A stretch of 60,893 bases of DNA from the NCBI GenBank assembly GCA_001899085.1, contig MKVB01000006.1, forward strand, positions 1,171,322 to 1,232,214. Reading direction: 5' to 3'. Both the position numbers and the translations under genes were made by a program. The DNA comes from Devosia sp. 66-14 (lineage in GTDB: Bacteria > Pseudomonadota > Alphaproteobacteria > Rhizobiales > Devosiaceae). Of this stretch, positions 1-8,612 are shown one piece after another (the stretch's first letter is position 1; each line of letters starts with the position of its first letter). Below the pieces are notes generated by a model. That model saw only the letters and a list, made by a program, of their open reading frames with translations, was not told where the DNA came from and made no database searches.

Positions 1-558
1 GATGATGAGCCCGATATGGCTGTCGGTCAGGCCCGCCGCCCGGTACATCAGGAACATCGGGATGGCGACGACGATGGGCGGCAGCATGCGGGTCGAGAGG
101 ATGAAGAACAAGAGGTCCGCCTCGCCCTTCACCTTGAAGCGCGAGAAGCCATAGGCGGTGATGGTGCCCATCGAGACCGCCAGCAGGGTCGAGGTGATGG
201 CGACGATCAGCGAGTTCATGAAGCGGTCGGGATAGCCCGAAAGCTGCACTTCCCCCTTGCCGGTGCGCGAGATGCGCTCGCCGCCGTCGAAGATGATCTG
301 CTCCCACCAGGGGGCGTTCTCGCGATCCACCTGCTCGTTCGGCTTCAGTTGCACGCGCTTGGTGAAGAGCTTCACGAATGGCGAGACTTCGGGCTCGAAC
401 AGGATGGTCGGCGGCGCCGTGGTCGCGAGGTTGCGCGGTTTGAAGGCGGTCGAGCCGATCCAGTAGATCGGGGTCAGGAAGACGATGGTGATGACGATGA
501 TGGCGGCGATGGCAACACGATTGCCGAGCTTCTGGCCGCGGGATGAAACGACGGCCAT
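1..558 (-). CDS. Carbohydrate ABC transporter permease, MalG type (partial, 3' end outside window)
   Basis: Inner-membrane permease of a MalFGK-type sugar importer. The start ATG (complement of 556-558) gives MAVVSSRGQKLGNR, then a first hydrophobic segment (IAAIIVITIVFLTPIYWIG) followed by a charged periplasmic stretch. A second membrane region follows MNSLIVAITS and leads into SRFKVKGEADLLFFIL and STRMLPPIVVAIPMF, a typical MalG-like core. The C-terminal EAA loop would lie beyond the window edge, so 186 codons are visible out of the usual 280-300. It starts one base after the stop of the upstream permease, so the two are almost certainly co-translated. Substrate is unknown. Confidence 0.93.
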   Translation of the reverse strand, partial: MAVVSSRGQKLGNRVAIAAIIVITIVFLTPIYWIGSTAFKPRNLATTAPPTILFEPEVSPFVKLFTKRVQLKPNEQVDRENAPWWEQIIFDGGERISRTGKGEVQLSGYPDRFMNSLIVAITSTLLAVSMGTITAYGFSRFKVKGEADLLFFILSTRMLPPIVVAIPMFLMYRAAGLTDSHIGLII

Positions 559-559
559 C

Positions 560-1462
560 TCAGCGCTCCTTCGCCTTGTTCAGATACTTGACGTAGACGT
601 TGGTGATGCACAGCACCATGATCAGCACGATGTAGGCGAGCGCGCAGGACTTGCCGGTCTGCCACTCCTGGAACGCCATCTTGTAGAGCCGGATCGACAC
701 CACCTCGGTGGTCGGCTGACCCGACATCACGAAGGCCAGGTCGAAGGTCTTGAAGGCCTCCATGGTGCGGAAGATGATGGCGATCAAGAGGATCGGGGCG
801 ACCAGCGGCAGGGTGATGCGGAAGAAGGTGTAGAGCCGGCTGGCGCGATCGATCGAGGCCGCCTCGTAGAGGTGCTTGGGCACCGCCGAAAGGCCGGCGA
901 GCGACAGCAGCATGACGAAGGGCGACCACATCCAGATATCGGTCAGCGCCACGGCGTAGAGCGCGAAATCCGGGTTCGCCAGCCACTCGAACCGGCCCAG
1001 CCCGAAGGCGAAGTTGATGATGCCGAAATTGGGGTCGTAGAGCAGCTTCCAGAACAGCCCGACCACCGCCATGGACAACATCATCGGCAGCAACAGCAGC
1101 GTGGTCACCAGCCCCTTGAGCGGGAAGCTGCGGTTGAGCAGCAGCGCCATGCCGAAGCCGACGATCACCTGCCCGGCCACCGAGACGATGACGTAGTGGG
1201 CGGTGATGGTGAAGTTGCGCCAGATGAACGGATCCGACAGCAGATCCATATAGTTCTTGAGCCCGATGAAGTTGGCCGGATCCTTGGTCGAGGCACGGAA
1301 ATCGGTGAACGAGAAGCCGAGCGAGTAGATCAGCGGAAAGACGTTGAAGACGATGAGGAACAGCACCGTCGGGACGACGAAGACATTCCTGATGGTGATG
1401 TCGCTCCAGCCACGCGCGGCGGCGCGCGATTGCGGATCGAGGCTGGTGATCATGTTGTTCAA
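560..1462 (-). CDS. Carbohydrate ABC transporter permease, MalF type
   Basis: A 300-residue inner-membrane protein with about six membrane segments, first one near residues 27-48. The EAA cytoplasmic loop, which docks on the ATPase, begins at residue 200 (EAASIDRASRL, ending in ITLPL); the usual glycine after the aspartate is an arginine here. It lies between the binding protein and the second permease in the order MalE-MalF-MalG. An internal ATG at codon 4 is an alternative start. The ATPase is not visible in the window and may lie to the left or be shared. Family assignment is firm; the sugar is not known. Confidence 0.94.
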   Translation of the reverse strand: MNNMITSLDPQSRAAARGWSDITIRNVFVVPTVLFLIVFNVFPLIYSLGFSFTDFRASTKDPANFIGLKNYMDLLSDPFIWRNFTITAHYVIVSVAGQVIVGFGMALLLNRSFPLKGLVTTLLLLPMMLSMAVVGLFWKLLYDPNFGIINFAFGLGRFEWLANPDFALYAVALTDIWMWSPFVMLLSLAGLSAVPKHLYEAASIDRASRLYTFFRITLPLVAPILLIAIIFRTMEAFKTFDLAFVMSGQPTTEVVSIRLYKMAFQEWQTGKSCALAYIVLIMVLCITNVYVKYLNKAKER

Positions 1463-1479
1463 GGCGATATTCCCCTGAC

Positions 1480-1495
1480 GCCGCCGCGAGGCGGC
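1480..1495 (-). terminator. Small intercistronic hairpin between binding protein and permease genes
   Basis: GCCGCC and GGCGGC arms are separated by GCGA, a perfect 6-bp stem just upstream of the MalF-type permease start. Together with the stronger hairpin at 1546-1569 it lies in the binding protein-permease gap. Confidence 0.35.
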
Positions 1496-1545
1496 ACGCT
1501 CCGGACTTCATCTCGCGGGGTTGGGCCCCGGCTTATTGGGAAGGT

Positions 1546-1569
1546 CCCGGGGAGCCGCAGCTCCCCGGG
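1546..1569 (-). terminator. Intercistronic hairpin after the binding-protein gene
   Basis: CCCGGGGAGC and GCTCCCCGGG form a perfect 10-bp GC stem with a 4-base loop. It starts 12 bases past the binding-protein stop, with no clear T-run. In this position such hairpins usually protect or attenuate mRNA so that the binding protein is made in excess over the permeases; that role is inferred. Confidence 0.6.
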
Positions 1570-1581
1570 GAGATCGCGGTA

Positions 1582-2898
1582 TCAGCCGCCGCGGCCGTAC
1601 TTGGCGAAGGTCGCCTTCCAGTCAGCGGCGAGCGCATCGAGGGTCTCCTGCGAGGTCCCTTCCCCGCCGACCACGGCCGGGTAGATGCGCTGGTTGAGCT
1701 GGGTCAGGAGCTCCGCGTATTCCGGCACGGCCCAGAAGTCCTTCACCTTGAACATGGTCTGGTAGAAGGCCTCGTTATACGGGGTCGCCTTGCGGAAGGC
1801 CTCGCTCTCCAGCACCTTGGCGGAGCAGGTATAGCCGCCGAGATCGGCCCATTTCTGCTGCACCTCGTCCTGGATGAACCACTTCAGGAACTTCATCGCC
1901 TCTTCCTTGTTCTGGGAATAGGAGACGACGGAGATGCCCTGGCCGCCGAGCGCGGCGTACTGGTCGCCATCGGGACCCGCCGGGTTGGCGAAGAAGCCGG
2001 TGACCTTGGCGTTCGGGTTCGACGCCTCGTTGATCAGCGCCGGGAAGAAGGCGAAGTAGTTCATGCTCATCGCCGCGAGATTTTCGGTGATGGCCTGGTT
2101 GTCCTCGACGAAGAAGGTCTTGGCCCAGCCCGGAGGCGTGAAGCTGTAGAGCTTCTTGTAGGCATCGAGCGCGGCAACCGCCTTGGGCGAGTTGATGATG
2201 CCCTCGACCTTGTAGGTCGCCATGTCGCCCAGTTCGCCGCCATAGGAGAACAAGGCGTTCTCAAAGCCCATGGCCATGGCGTCGTAGGAGTTGTCGGTGT
2301 AGATCGCCACGCCGTATCTGGGCGGGGTGGCATCGGGCCGGTAGAAGAACTCGGCGATATCCATCAGCTGCTGCCAGGTCGCCGGCGGCGCCAGGTCGTA
2401 ACCGTATTTGGCCTTGAAGTTGGCCATCTCGGTCGGATCCTCGAACCAGTCCTTGCGATAGGACCAGCCGACCGCGTCGCCCTCGGCCGGGATCGACCAG
2501 TACTTGCCGGAGTTGCCGGGGTACTCGGAGTAGAACTTCACGGTGGCGGGCGCCATCTTGTCGAGGACGCCGTTCTCCTTCACGAAATCGGTGAGATCGA
2601 CATAGTGCCCGGCTTCCGAAGCGGCGCCGAGCCACTGGCTGTCGCCCACGATCAGATCGTAGGCCGAGCCCTGGGCATTGAACTCGGTGAAGGCCTTGGT
2701 CTGGAAATCGGACCACGGCGTGGTTTCCACCGTGACCTTCACCCCGGTCTCGGCTTCGTACTGATTGACCAGTTCCTGCAGGTAGTTGGCCGGGTCCCAT
2801 TCGGCCCAGAAGATCGTCAGTTCCTGCGCCAGCACAGATGTGCTCGACGCAAGCATCAGGCCCAAACCGGCCAGTATGCCCTTGGTAGCAGTGCGCAT
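1582..2898 (-). CDS. Extracellular sugar-binding protein of ABC transporter (family 1, MalE-like)
   Basis: Periplasmic solute-binding protein, 438 residues, first gene of the ABC operon. The ATG at 2898 is chosen because AGGGAGGA lies just upstream and because it starts a classic Sec signal peptide (MRTATKGILAGLGL, cleavage after SVLAQ); a longer in-frame extension lacks both. The mature part begins ELTIFWAEWDPANYLQ, a usual start for family 1 sugar-binding proteins, and contains the typical WYRKDWF-like hinge area and a C-terminal KWFIQDEVQQKWADLGG segment. Followed by two permeases in the same direction. The ligand cannot be read from sequence. Confidence 0.93.
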   Translation of the reverse strand: MRTATKGILAGLGLMLASSTSVLAQELTIFWAEWDPANYLQELVNQYEAETGVKVTVETTPWSDFQTKAFTEFNAQGSAYDLIVGDSQWLGAASEAGHYVDLTDFVKENGVLDKMAPATVKFYSEYPGNSGKYWSIPAEGDAVGWSYRKDWFEDPTEMANFKAKYGYDLAPPATWQQLMDIAEFFYRPDATPPRYGVAIYTDNSYDAMAMGFENALFSYGGELGDMATYKVEGIINSPKAVAALDAYKKLYSFTPPGWAKTFFVEDNQAITENLAAMSMNYFAFFPALINEASNPNAKVTGFFANPAGPDGDQYAALGGQGISVVSYSQNKEEAMKFLKWFIQDEVQQKWADLGGYTCSAKVLESEAFRKATPYNEAFYQTMFKVKDFWAVPEYAELLTQLNQRIYPAVVGGEGTSQETLDALAADWKATFAKYGRGG

Positions 2899-3249
2899 TG
2901 TGGTCCTCCCTCTAGCGCTTCCGACGGCCGGCAGATGCGGCACCGACCGAAGCCCCTCCTCCTTGCCGGGGGCCTTCACAGCAGCGAACCGGTCAGAAGC
3001 TCTCCCAAGCTTCGGGCGACCGGCCGTTCTCTCGCGACGTGCGGGATTTGCCCCTCATCGCCGGCGCCACCGCCGCGACCTCTCCCAAGGCCTTGGCGCG
3101 CTCGCCGGTTGCGGCGCCCTCAGCGCCCGTCGCACTTCGTCCCGTCGCGGGTGAAAAAGTCTCCCAACTCTTCCCTGCCCCGCTGCCGATCCCTCCCCTG
3201 ATCGACGTGCGTCAGCTCTACAATTTCAACGTTTTGGCAGTCTCGTCAA

Positions 3250-3265
3250 GCTAACATGCTAGCAT
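3250..3265. promoter_or_regulatory. Tandem octamer, candidate operator upstream of sugar ABC operon
   Basis: GCTAACATGCTAGCAT is two adjacent copies of GCTA(A/G)CAT. It also contains the perfect 10-bp palindrome ATGCTAGCAT (3256-3265). It lies about 350 bases upstream of the binding-protein ATG in an AT-rich patch of a GC-rich region. A regulator site is plausible; which protein binds is not shown. Confidence 0.4.
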
Positions 3266-3289
3266 TTTTGCAAGTCGTCAGCCTCGCGC

Positions 3290-3304
3290 GGGAAATAGTT
3301 TCCC
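3290..3304 (-). terminator. Short inverted repeat after the TetR-family gene
   Basis: GGGAAA and TTTCCC arms with a 3-base centre lie 9 bases beyond the stop codon of the TetR-family gene. It may be a weak terminator or an operator; it has no long T-run. Confidence 0.3.
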
Positions 3305-3312
3305 ACCTTCGT

Positions 3313-3945
3313 TCAGGCGACGGACTCCGCCATGGCCGCACGAACTAGCGCGGCGGCCGCCCAAGTGGCCACTTCGGTAGTCTCTTCGAACTCAAGCCCC
3401 CACAAGTCTTTGAGAACAATAAGAACTTCCAGCCCGTAGACGAGCGACAGCGCCTTGGCCAGGCGCTGAAACTTGGCATCGGGTAATTTATTCTTGAGTG
3501 GCGCTATCGCCATTTGCAGGAGGTCGACCCGATGGCCGCGCTTGAATGGCGGCTCGGCCCCCAGCGTGCCGGCGCGGCGCTGCGCCCATTGCTCGAGCGA
3601 CAGCTTCAACGCCGCCTTGAAGGTCGCCTCGAACTCGGCGACGCGCGGCATGGTGAGTGCGAGCAGGTCGAGGACGCGGGTCTCGGGATCGTCGCTGGCG
3701 CTCTGCCAGTTGAGGATGGGACCGAGCCCTTCGTCGACGACGGCGTGGACCAAGGCGGCCTGGCTCGGAAAGTAGCGATAGGCGGTGGCGCGTGACACTC
3801 CCGCGGCCTCGGCGACATCGCTGACCGACGGCGTCTGGCCCTGCTGCATCAAGGCGATGGCGGTTTCGAGCATGAGTTTGCGAGTGCGCGCACGAGCCCC
3901 CTTGGGCTCGGAAACCTGCTGCTCTTGAGCTTGTGAGACGTCCAT
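3313..3945 (-). CDS. TetR/AcrR family transcriptional regulator
   Basis: DNA-binding repressor of 210 residues. The N-terminal helix-turn-helix spans about residues 20-65: ARTRKLMLETAIALMQQG, then PSVSDVAEAAGVSRATAYRYF, the typical TetR recognition helix ending in YRYFPSQAAL. The C-terminal ligand/dimer domain is not assignable to a ligand. The ATG at 3945 (MDVSQAQEQQ) is preferred over an upstream in-frame start that would add a proline-rich, non-TetR leader. It is divergent from the UPF0261 gene at 4057 with 111 bases between, so that pair is its most likely target; it also points at the sugar ABC operon. Confidence 0.92.
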   Translation of the reverse strand: MDVSQAQEQQVSEPKGARARTRKLMLETAIALMQQGQTPSVSDVAEAAGVSRATAYRYFPSQAALVHAVVDEGLGPILNWQSASDDPETRVLDLLALTMPRVAEFEATFKAALKLSLEQWAQRRAGTLGAEPPFKRGHRVDLLQMAIAPLKNKLPDAKFQRLAKALSLVYGLEVLIVLKDLWGLEFEETTEVATWAAAALVRAAMAESVA

Positions 3946-3996
3946 GTCGAAATGATACGCACATCTCAAAATGCTTTGCAATGGCGGCGGGCCTCT

Positions 3997-4009
3997 GCCA
4001 TGACATGGC
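3997..4009. promoter_or_regulatory. Candidate TetR operator in the divergent intergenic region
   Basis: GCCATGACATGGC is a 13-bp palindrome (6-bp arms around one base) between the divergent tetR-family and UPF0261 genes, the usual place for an autoregulated TetR operator. Assignment is by position and symmetry only. Confidence 0.4.
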
Positions 4010-4056
4010 GGCGAGAGCACCGGCGGGGGTCATCCGAACGGTGTCGGGAGGGTGCG

Positions 4057-5244
4057 ATGAAGCGCATCTATGTGGTCGGCACGGCCGACACCAAGGGCGA
4101 GGAACTGGCCTTCCTCGCCGAGAGAATCCGGGCGCTCGGCGCCGATCCGCTGCTGGTCGACGTGGGCATCCGCTCCCCGACCATCCCCCCTGAAGTGGGA
4201 GCGGCGGAGGTGGCGAAGTTCGGCCCGCCAGGGTTGCTCGAAGCAAGCGACCGCGGAACGGCGGTGGCCGGGATGGCCGATGCCTTCGCGCAGTTCGTCA
4301 TAACGCGTGATGATATCGCTGGAATGGTCGGTATCGGCGGCGGCGGCGGCACCTCGATCATCACTGCAGGCATGCGGAAACTGCCGATCGGGCTGCCCAA
4401 GGTGATGGTCTCGACCCTCGCCTCGGGCGATGTCGGACCCTATGTCGGGGTCAGCGATATCGTGATGATGCCATCGGTGACCGACCTCGCGGGGCTCAAT
4501 CGGATATCACGTGTTATCCTCTCCAATGCCGCGCTCGCCGTGGTGGCGATGAGCGCCAACCCCACAATGGTGGAGCCGGCGACCAAACTGGCGGTGGGGC
4601 TCACCATGTTCGGGGTGACCACGCCGGCGGTGACGCAGATCGTCGAAATGCTGACCGGGGCGGTCGAGCCGCTGGTCTTCCATGCCACCGGCACGGGTGG
4701 CAAGACCATGGAAATGCTGGTCGATTCCGGCCTGGTCAGGGCACTGATCGACGTCACCACCACCGAGGTCTGCGATTACCTGCTGGGCGGTGTGCTGCCG
4801 GCGGGGCCGGAGCGGCTCGACTGCATCTCCCGGCGGCCGGTGCCGTATGTCGGCTCGGTCGGCGCTTGCGACATGGTGAATTTCTGGGCGCCCGAGACGG
4901 TACCGCCGCACTACGCAAACCGGCTGCTGCATGCGCACAACGCCAATGTGACATTGATGCGGACGACCGGCGACGAGTGCCGGGCGATCGGCGAGTGGAT
5001 CGGCGGCAAGCTCAATGCCGCGATCGGGCCGGTACGGTTCCTGCTGCCGCTGCGCGGCGTATCGGCGCTCGATATCGAGGGCGGGGTGTTCCGCGACGCG
5101 GAGGCGGACGCCGAGTTGTTCGACGCCATCGAGCGGACCGTGCAGTGGAGGGGCGAGCGACAGCTGATCCGGCTCGACTGCCACATCAACGACCCCAGCT
5201 TTGCCGAGGCGGCGGTCCGCGCCTTTCACGAAATCACGTCATAA
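4057..5244 (+). CDS. Tm-1-like ATP-binding domain protein (UPF0261 family)
   Basis: Cytoplasmic protein of 395 residues in the UPF0261 family, which corresponds to the N-terminal half of the tomato Tm-1 protein. The N-terminus [20 protein letters not shown] is the family's hallmark. A glycine-rich loop GIGGGGGTS (residues 92-100) precedes [18 protein letters not shown] and a [17 protein letters not shown] segment, all typical of the family. GGGAGGG ahead of ATG 4057 fixes the start. The next gene, 19 bases downstream, encodes the counterpart of Tm-1's C-terminal TIM barrel. The natural bacterial reaction is not known to me; ATP binding is inferred from the family. Confidence 0.92.
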   Translation: MKRIYVVGTADTKGEELAFLAERIRALGADPLLVDVGIRSPTIPPEVGAAEVAKFGPPGLLEASDRGTAVAGMADAFAQFVITRDDIAGMVGIGGGGGTSIITAGMRKLPIGLPKVMVSTLASGDVGPYVGVSDIVMMPSVTDLAGLNRISRVILSNAALAVVAMSANPTMVEPATKLAVGLTMFGVTTPAVTQIVEMLTGAVEPLVFHATGTGGKTMEMLVDSGLVRALIDVTTTEVCDYLLGGVLPAGPERLDCISRRPVPYVGSVGACDMVNFWAPETVPPHYANRLLHAHNANVTLMRTTGDECRAIGEWIGGKLNAAIGPVRFLLPLRGVSALDIEGGVFRDAEADAELFDAIERTVQWRGERQLIRLDCHINDPSFAEAAVRAFHEITS

Positions 5245-5263
5245 CAGCTTGTTTGGAGACAGC

Positions 5264-6100
5264 ATGGCTGCCATCGCGCGCGCCGAAATCTTGAGGAAAT
5301 TCCACGACATGGTGGCCCGAGGGCAGCCGATCGTGGGTGGCGGGGCCGGCACCGGCATTTCGGCCAAGGCCGAGGAAGCGGGCGGCATCGACCTGATCAT
5401 CATCTACAATTCGGGGCGCTACCGCATGGCCGGGCGCGGCTCGGCGGCGGGGCTGCTGGCCTATGGCAACGCCAACGAGATCGTCAAGGACATGGCGCGC
5501 GAAGTGCTGCCGGTGGTGAAGCGCACCCCGGTGCTGGCCGGGGTGAACGGCACCGACCCGTTCGTCCTGATGCCGCAGTTCCTCGCCGAACTCAAAGCCA
5601 TGGGCTTTTCCGGCGTGCAGAACTTTCCCACCATCGGGCTGTTCGACGGGGTGATGCGGGTCAGCTTCGAGGAGACCGGCATGGGCTACGGGCTCGAGGT
5701 GGAGATGATCGCCGAGGCGCACAAGCTCGACCTGCTCACCACGCCCTATGTGTTCAACCCGGACGAGGCGGTGGCGATGACCAAGGCGGGGGCCGACATC
5801 ATCGTCGCGCATATGGGGGTGACCACCGGCGGGGCGATCGGCGCGACGGCGGCCAAATCGCTGGAGCAGTGCGCGACCGAGATCGAGGCGATTGCAACAG
5901 CGGCGCGACAAACGCGCGACGACGTGATCGTCCTCTGCCATGGCGGGCCCATCTCGATGCCTGACGACGCCAAGTTCATCCTCGACCGGGTGAAGGGCTG
6001 CCATGGGTTCTATGGCGCGAGCTCGATGGAGCGACTGCCGGTGGAAGTGGCGATCAAGGCCCAGGTCGAGGGGTTCAAGGGGTTGCGGACGGGGGGTTAG
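5264..6100 (+). CDS. Phosphoenolpyruvate hydrolase-like TIM-barrel protein (Tm-1 C-terminal domain homologue)
   Basis: A 278-residue protein of the PEP hydrolase / isocitrate-lyase-like TIM-barrel group. Seen: [21 protein letters not shown] near the N-terminus, [20 protein letters not shown], then [28 protein letters not shown], and [14 protein letters not shown], a set of loops typical of this family. The ATG at 5264 follows TTTGGAGACAGC, a good ribosome-binding site; an upstream in-frame start would overlap the UPF0261 gene. The two genes form one transcript with the neighbour, and the plant Tm-1 protein joins both halves. Likely acts on a small carbonyl or enol phosphate, but the substrate is unproven. 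Confidence 0.9.
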   Translation: MAAIARAEILRKFHDMVARGQPIVGGGAGTGISAKAEEAGGIDLIIIYNSGRYRMAGRGSAAGLLAYGNANEIVKDMAREVLPVVKRTPVLAGVNGTDPFVLMPQFLAELKAMGFSGVQNFPTIGLFDGVMRVSFEETGMGYGLEVEMIAEAHKLDLLTTPYVFNPDEAVAMTKAGADIIVAHMGVTTGGAIGATAAKSLEQCATEIEAIATAARQTRDDVIVLCHGGPISMPDDAKFILDRVKGCHGFYGASSMERLPVEVAIKAQVEGFKGLRTGG

Positions 6101-6128
6101 TTAGGGCCGAGAGGCCGGCGCGGGAAGA

Positions 6129-6235
6129 GCACCCCCCACCCTGTCCCTCCCCCGCAAGGGGGGAGGAGACCAAAACACTGGCGTTTGTGGGAGCGTCTCC
6201 CTCCCCCTTGCGGGGAGGGGACAGGGGTGGGGGTA
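6129..6235. repeat. Intergenic double-hairpin repeat (CCCTCCCCC type), copy 1
   Basis: Imperfect long palindrome: the left arm ACCCTGTCCCTCCCCCGCAAGG is mirrored by CCTTGCGGGGAGGGGACAGG on the right. It lies between the Tm-1-like pair and the cupin gene. Related in style to the element at 38776-38871. It could act as a terminator; it belongs to a family spread over the window. Confidence 0.7.
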
Positions 6236-6277
6236 CTCGTTCCGCACCGGCAGATGAAATCATGAGGGAGAGGAACA

Positions 6278-6688
6278 ATGACCGAGAACAATTTCGTCTA
6301 TCCGCGCGATGTCAGCGCGTTCGGCTTCGATTGGGGGCGGTTGGCGCTGACGGTGGCGCCGGAGGTGAATGGCGCCAAGCGGTTCTCGGGCGGCGTGGTG
6401 GACCTGCCGCCGGGCCAGGGGCACAGCCGGCATAACCATCCGGGTGCCGAGGAGATCATCTTCGTGATCTCGGGCGAAGGCGAGCAGATGGTGGAAACGC
6501 CTGACGGCGTGCCGGTGGTGCAGAAGGTCGGGCCCGGTTGCACGGTGTTCGTGCCGGAAGATCGATTCCACTCGACGCTCAATACCGGGACCAAGCCGAT
6601 GCAGCTTTTCGTGGTCTATTCGCCGGCCGGACCGGAGCTGGCCTTACGAGACCTCCCGGATTTTCGGCTCATCCCGCACGGAGAGTGA
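6278..6688 (+). CDS. Cupin domain-containing protein
   Basis: Small single-domain cupin of 136 residues. Cupin motif 1 is HSRHNHPGAEEIIFVISGEG (around residues 47-66) with the metal-binding histidines and glutamate; motif 2 is PEDRFHSTLNTG (around residues 97-108). AGGGAGAGGAAC before ATG 6278 supports the start. It follows the UPF0261/PEP-hydrolase-like pair in the same direction, separated by a palindromic repeat, so it may be part of the same function (for example a sugar isomerase or regulator-like cupin) but could be transcribed on its own. Confidence 0.88.
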   Translation: MTENNFVYPRDVSAFGFDWGRLALTVAPEVNGAKRFSGGVVDLPPGQGHSRHNHPGAEEIIFVISGEGEQMVETPDGVPVVQKVGPGCTVFVPEDRFHSTLNTGTKPMQLFVVYSPAGPELALRDLPDFRLIPHGE

Positions 6689-6727
6689 AGTTACGTTTCC
6701 ACTTCCAAGTAACAACGCCACGCTTTA

Positions 6728-6740
6728 CCCTGTGACAGGG
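6728..6740 (+). terminator. Possible small hairpin after cupin gene
   Basis: CCCTGTGACAGGG has 6-bp arms around a single base, 40 bases past the cupin stop. As an RNA it would need a larger loop, so this may instead be a protein-binding palindrome ahead of the cyclase gene. Confidence 0.25.
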
Positions 6741-6767
6741 CGCGGTGACTCCGCCTAGGAAGCGGAA

Positions 6768-8531
6768 ATGGAACAAGTTTTGTCGCGCCGCCTGGCGGCG
6801 GTCCTGTGTGCGGACATTGCGGGATACAGCGCCCTGATCGGTGCTGACGAGTCCGGCACCGTGGCTGCGCTGAAGGGACACCAGACGGCAGTGCTGCAAT
6901 TGCTGCAGCGCCATGGTGGGCGCGTGGTGGATCTGGCCGGCGACGGCATCGTGGCGGAGTTCTCCAGCACGGTGTCGGCGGTCGAGGCCGCCGTCGCCAT
7001 GCAGGCGCTGATGGCCGAACGCAACGCCGAGGTGCCGGTCAATAAGCGCATGATCTTCCGCATCGGCGTCAACCAGGGCGACGTGGTGCACGACGACGCC
7101 CACATCTATGGCGACGGCATCAATATCGCGGCGCGGCTGCAGCAGATCGCCGAACCCGGCGGCGTCTATGTCTCGAGCAAGGTGTTCGAAGAGGTGCGCG
7201 ACCGGATGAAGGACGGTTTCCGGGACCTGGGCGAGCGGGTGCTGAAAAACATCGCGCGCCCGGTGCGGGTGTTCGAGGTGGTCACCGGCACGGCGCGCAG
7301 CACGCGTCCGCCCGAATTCGGGCCGGTGACGCCGCGCAAGCCATCGGTGGCGGTGCTGCCGTTCGACAATATGGGTGGCGACAGCGAACAGGAATATTTC
7401 GCCGACGGCGTGGTCGAGGACATCATCACGGCGCTCAGCCGATTCCGCGATTTCGCCGTGGTCGCCCGCAATTCGAGCTTCGTCTACAAGGGCCGCGCCG
7501 TCGATGTGCGCCAGGTCGGGCGTGAGCTTGGCGTCCGCTATGTGCTCGAAGGCAGCGTGCGCCGGTCGCGCGACCGGCTGCGGATCACCGCCCAGCTGGT
7601 GGACGCCATGACCGGCGCGCACCTGTGGGCCGACAAGTTCGACGGCAAGCTGGACGACGTGTTCGAGTTCCAGGACCAGATCACCCTCAAGGTCGCCTCG
7701 GTGGCCGAACCGACCATACGTTGGGCCGAAATCGAACGCTCGCGCCGGGAGCGCCCGGACAGCGTCGAGGCCTATGACCTCTATCTGCGCGCCCTGCCGA
7801 TGCACCTGTCGCAGACCCGCGACGCCAATGCCGAGGCGATCGCGCTGCTGCTGAGGGCTATCGAACTGGAGCCGAACAACCCCACCTTCCTCGTCTATGC
7901 GGGCAACGCCATGTTGCACCGCTCGACCATGGGCTGGGCGGCGACCGGTACCGACGATACGGCGCTCGGCATCGAACTGGTGGAGCGGGCGCTGGCGAAC
8001 GCCCGCGACGACGCCGTGGTGCTGTCGCTCAGCTCGATGATGCTGATCCACAACCTGCACGACTACGATCGCGGACTGGTGCTGACGCAACGAGCGGTGG
8101 AGAGCAACCCGAACAACCTGACGGTGATGATCTTTGCCGGCATCACCCATCTGCATCTGGGCAGCATCGATGGCGCCATCGCCTTCAGCGAACACGCGAT
8201 CCGGCTCAGCCCGAGCCTCGACGGGGCTCACTGGCCGCTGACGGCGATCTCGCATGCGCAGATGATCAAGGGCAGCTACGAAGAGGCGCTGGTCTGGGCC
8301 AAGCGTTCGATCTCGGCCAACCCGAGCTTCGTGTGCAGCTACTGGATGCTGGTTGCCGCCAACGCGCATCTGGGACGGATGGACGAGGCCAGGCGGCACC
8401 TGGCAACGCTGCGGCGGCTCTCCCCCGGCGTGACCATTGCACAGGTCTGGGCGGCACAGCCGCAGAAGGATCCGTCGCGCGTCGCGGCGATCCTCGACGG
8501 GCTGCGCCTCGCCGGCGTGGCCGAGGCGTGA
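6768..8531 (+). CDS. Adenylate/guanylate cyclase with TolB-like and TPR domains
   Basis: A 587-residue signalling protein. Residues about 5-180 are a class III nucleotide cyclase domain: RLAAVLCADIAGYSALI with metal-binding D16, and DLAGDGIVAEF with D59, followed by RIGVNQGDVV and YGDGINIAARLQQIA. Residues about 195-325 resemble the TolB/FlgO-like N-terminal domain (KPSVAVLPFDNMGGDSEQEYFADG, VLEGSVRRSRDRLRIT, GAHLWADKFDG). The rest is helical repeats of TPR type. No membrane segment is evident. This architecture is common and often multi-copy in Hyphomicrobiales. It probably makes cAMP in response to an unknown signal; stand-alone transcription unit. Confidence 0.9.
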   Translation: MEQVLSRRLAAVLCADIAGYSALIGADESGTVAALKGHQTAVLQLLQRHGGRVVDLAGDGIVAEFSSTVSAVEAAVAMQALMAERNAEVPVNKRMIFRIGVNQGDVVHDDAHIYGDGINIAARLQQIAEPGGVYVSSKVFEEVRDRMKDGFRDLGERVLKNIARPVRVFEVVTGTARSTRPPEFGPVTPRKPSVAVLPFDNMGGDSEQEYFADGVVEDIITALSRFRDFAVVARNSSFVYKGRAVDVRQVGRELGVRYVLEGSVRRSRDRLRITAQLVDAMTGAHLWADKFDGKLDDVFEFQDQITLKVASVAEPTIRWAEIERSRRERPDSVEAYDLYLRALPMHLSQTRDANAEAIALLLRAIELEPNNPTFLVYAGNAMLHRSTMGWAATGTDDTALGIELVERALANARDDAVVLSLSSMMLIHNLHDYDRGLVLTQRAVESNPNNLTVMIFAGITHLHLGSIDGAIAFSEHAIRLSPSLDGAHWPLTAISHAQMIKGSYEEALVWAKRSISANPSFVCSYWMLVAANAHLGRMDEARRHLATLRRLSPGVTIAQVWAAQPQKDPSRVAAILDGLRLAGVAEA

Positions 8532-8612
8532 TCGCGTCGGCGCGAGGGCGCCGACACGGCATACGGTCACAATAGGTTCATATGGAACGGGCACCCCTCC
8601 CGCCAGCTATCC

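Larger units (their letters stand above)
2899..3312. other. 414-bp stretch with no supported gene; promoter region of the ABC operon
   Basis: No open frame here has the codon bias of the neighbours. It contains the leader of the binding-protein gene, a tandem octamer at 3250-3265 and a short inverted repeat at 3290-3304 just past the tetR-family gene. The AT-rich core around 3215-3275 is the likeliest promoter area, but I could not settle on a -35/-10 pair. Confidence 0.6.

Noticed and set aside
4057-6100. Calling the Tm-1-like pair an antiviral defence system
   Set aside because: Tm-1 blocks a plant virus, but the bacterial genes stand with a TetR regulator, a cupin and a sugar transporter, with no defence neighbours. 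A metabolic role is the more economical reading.
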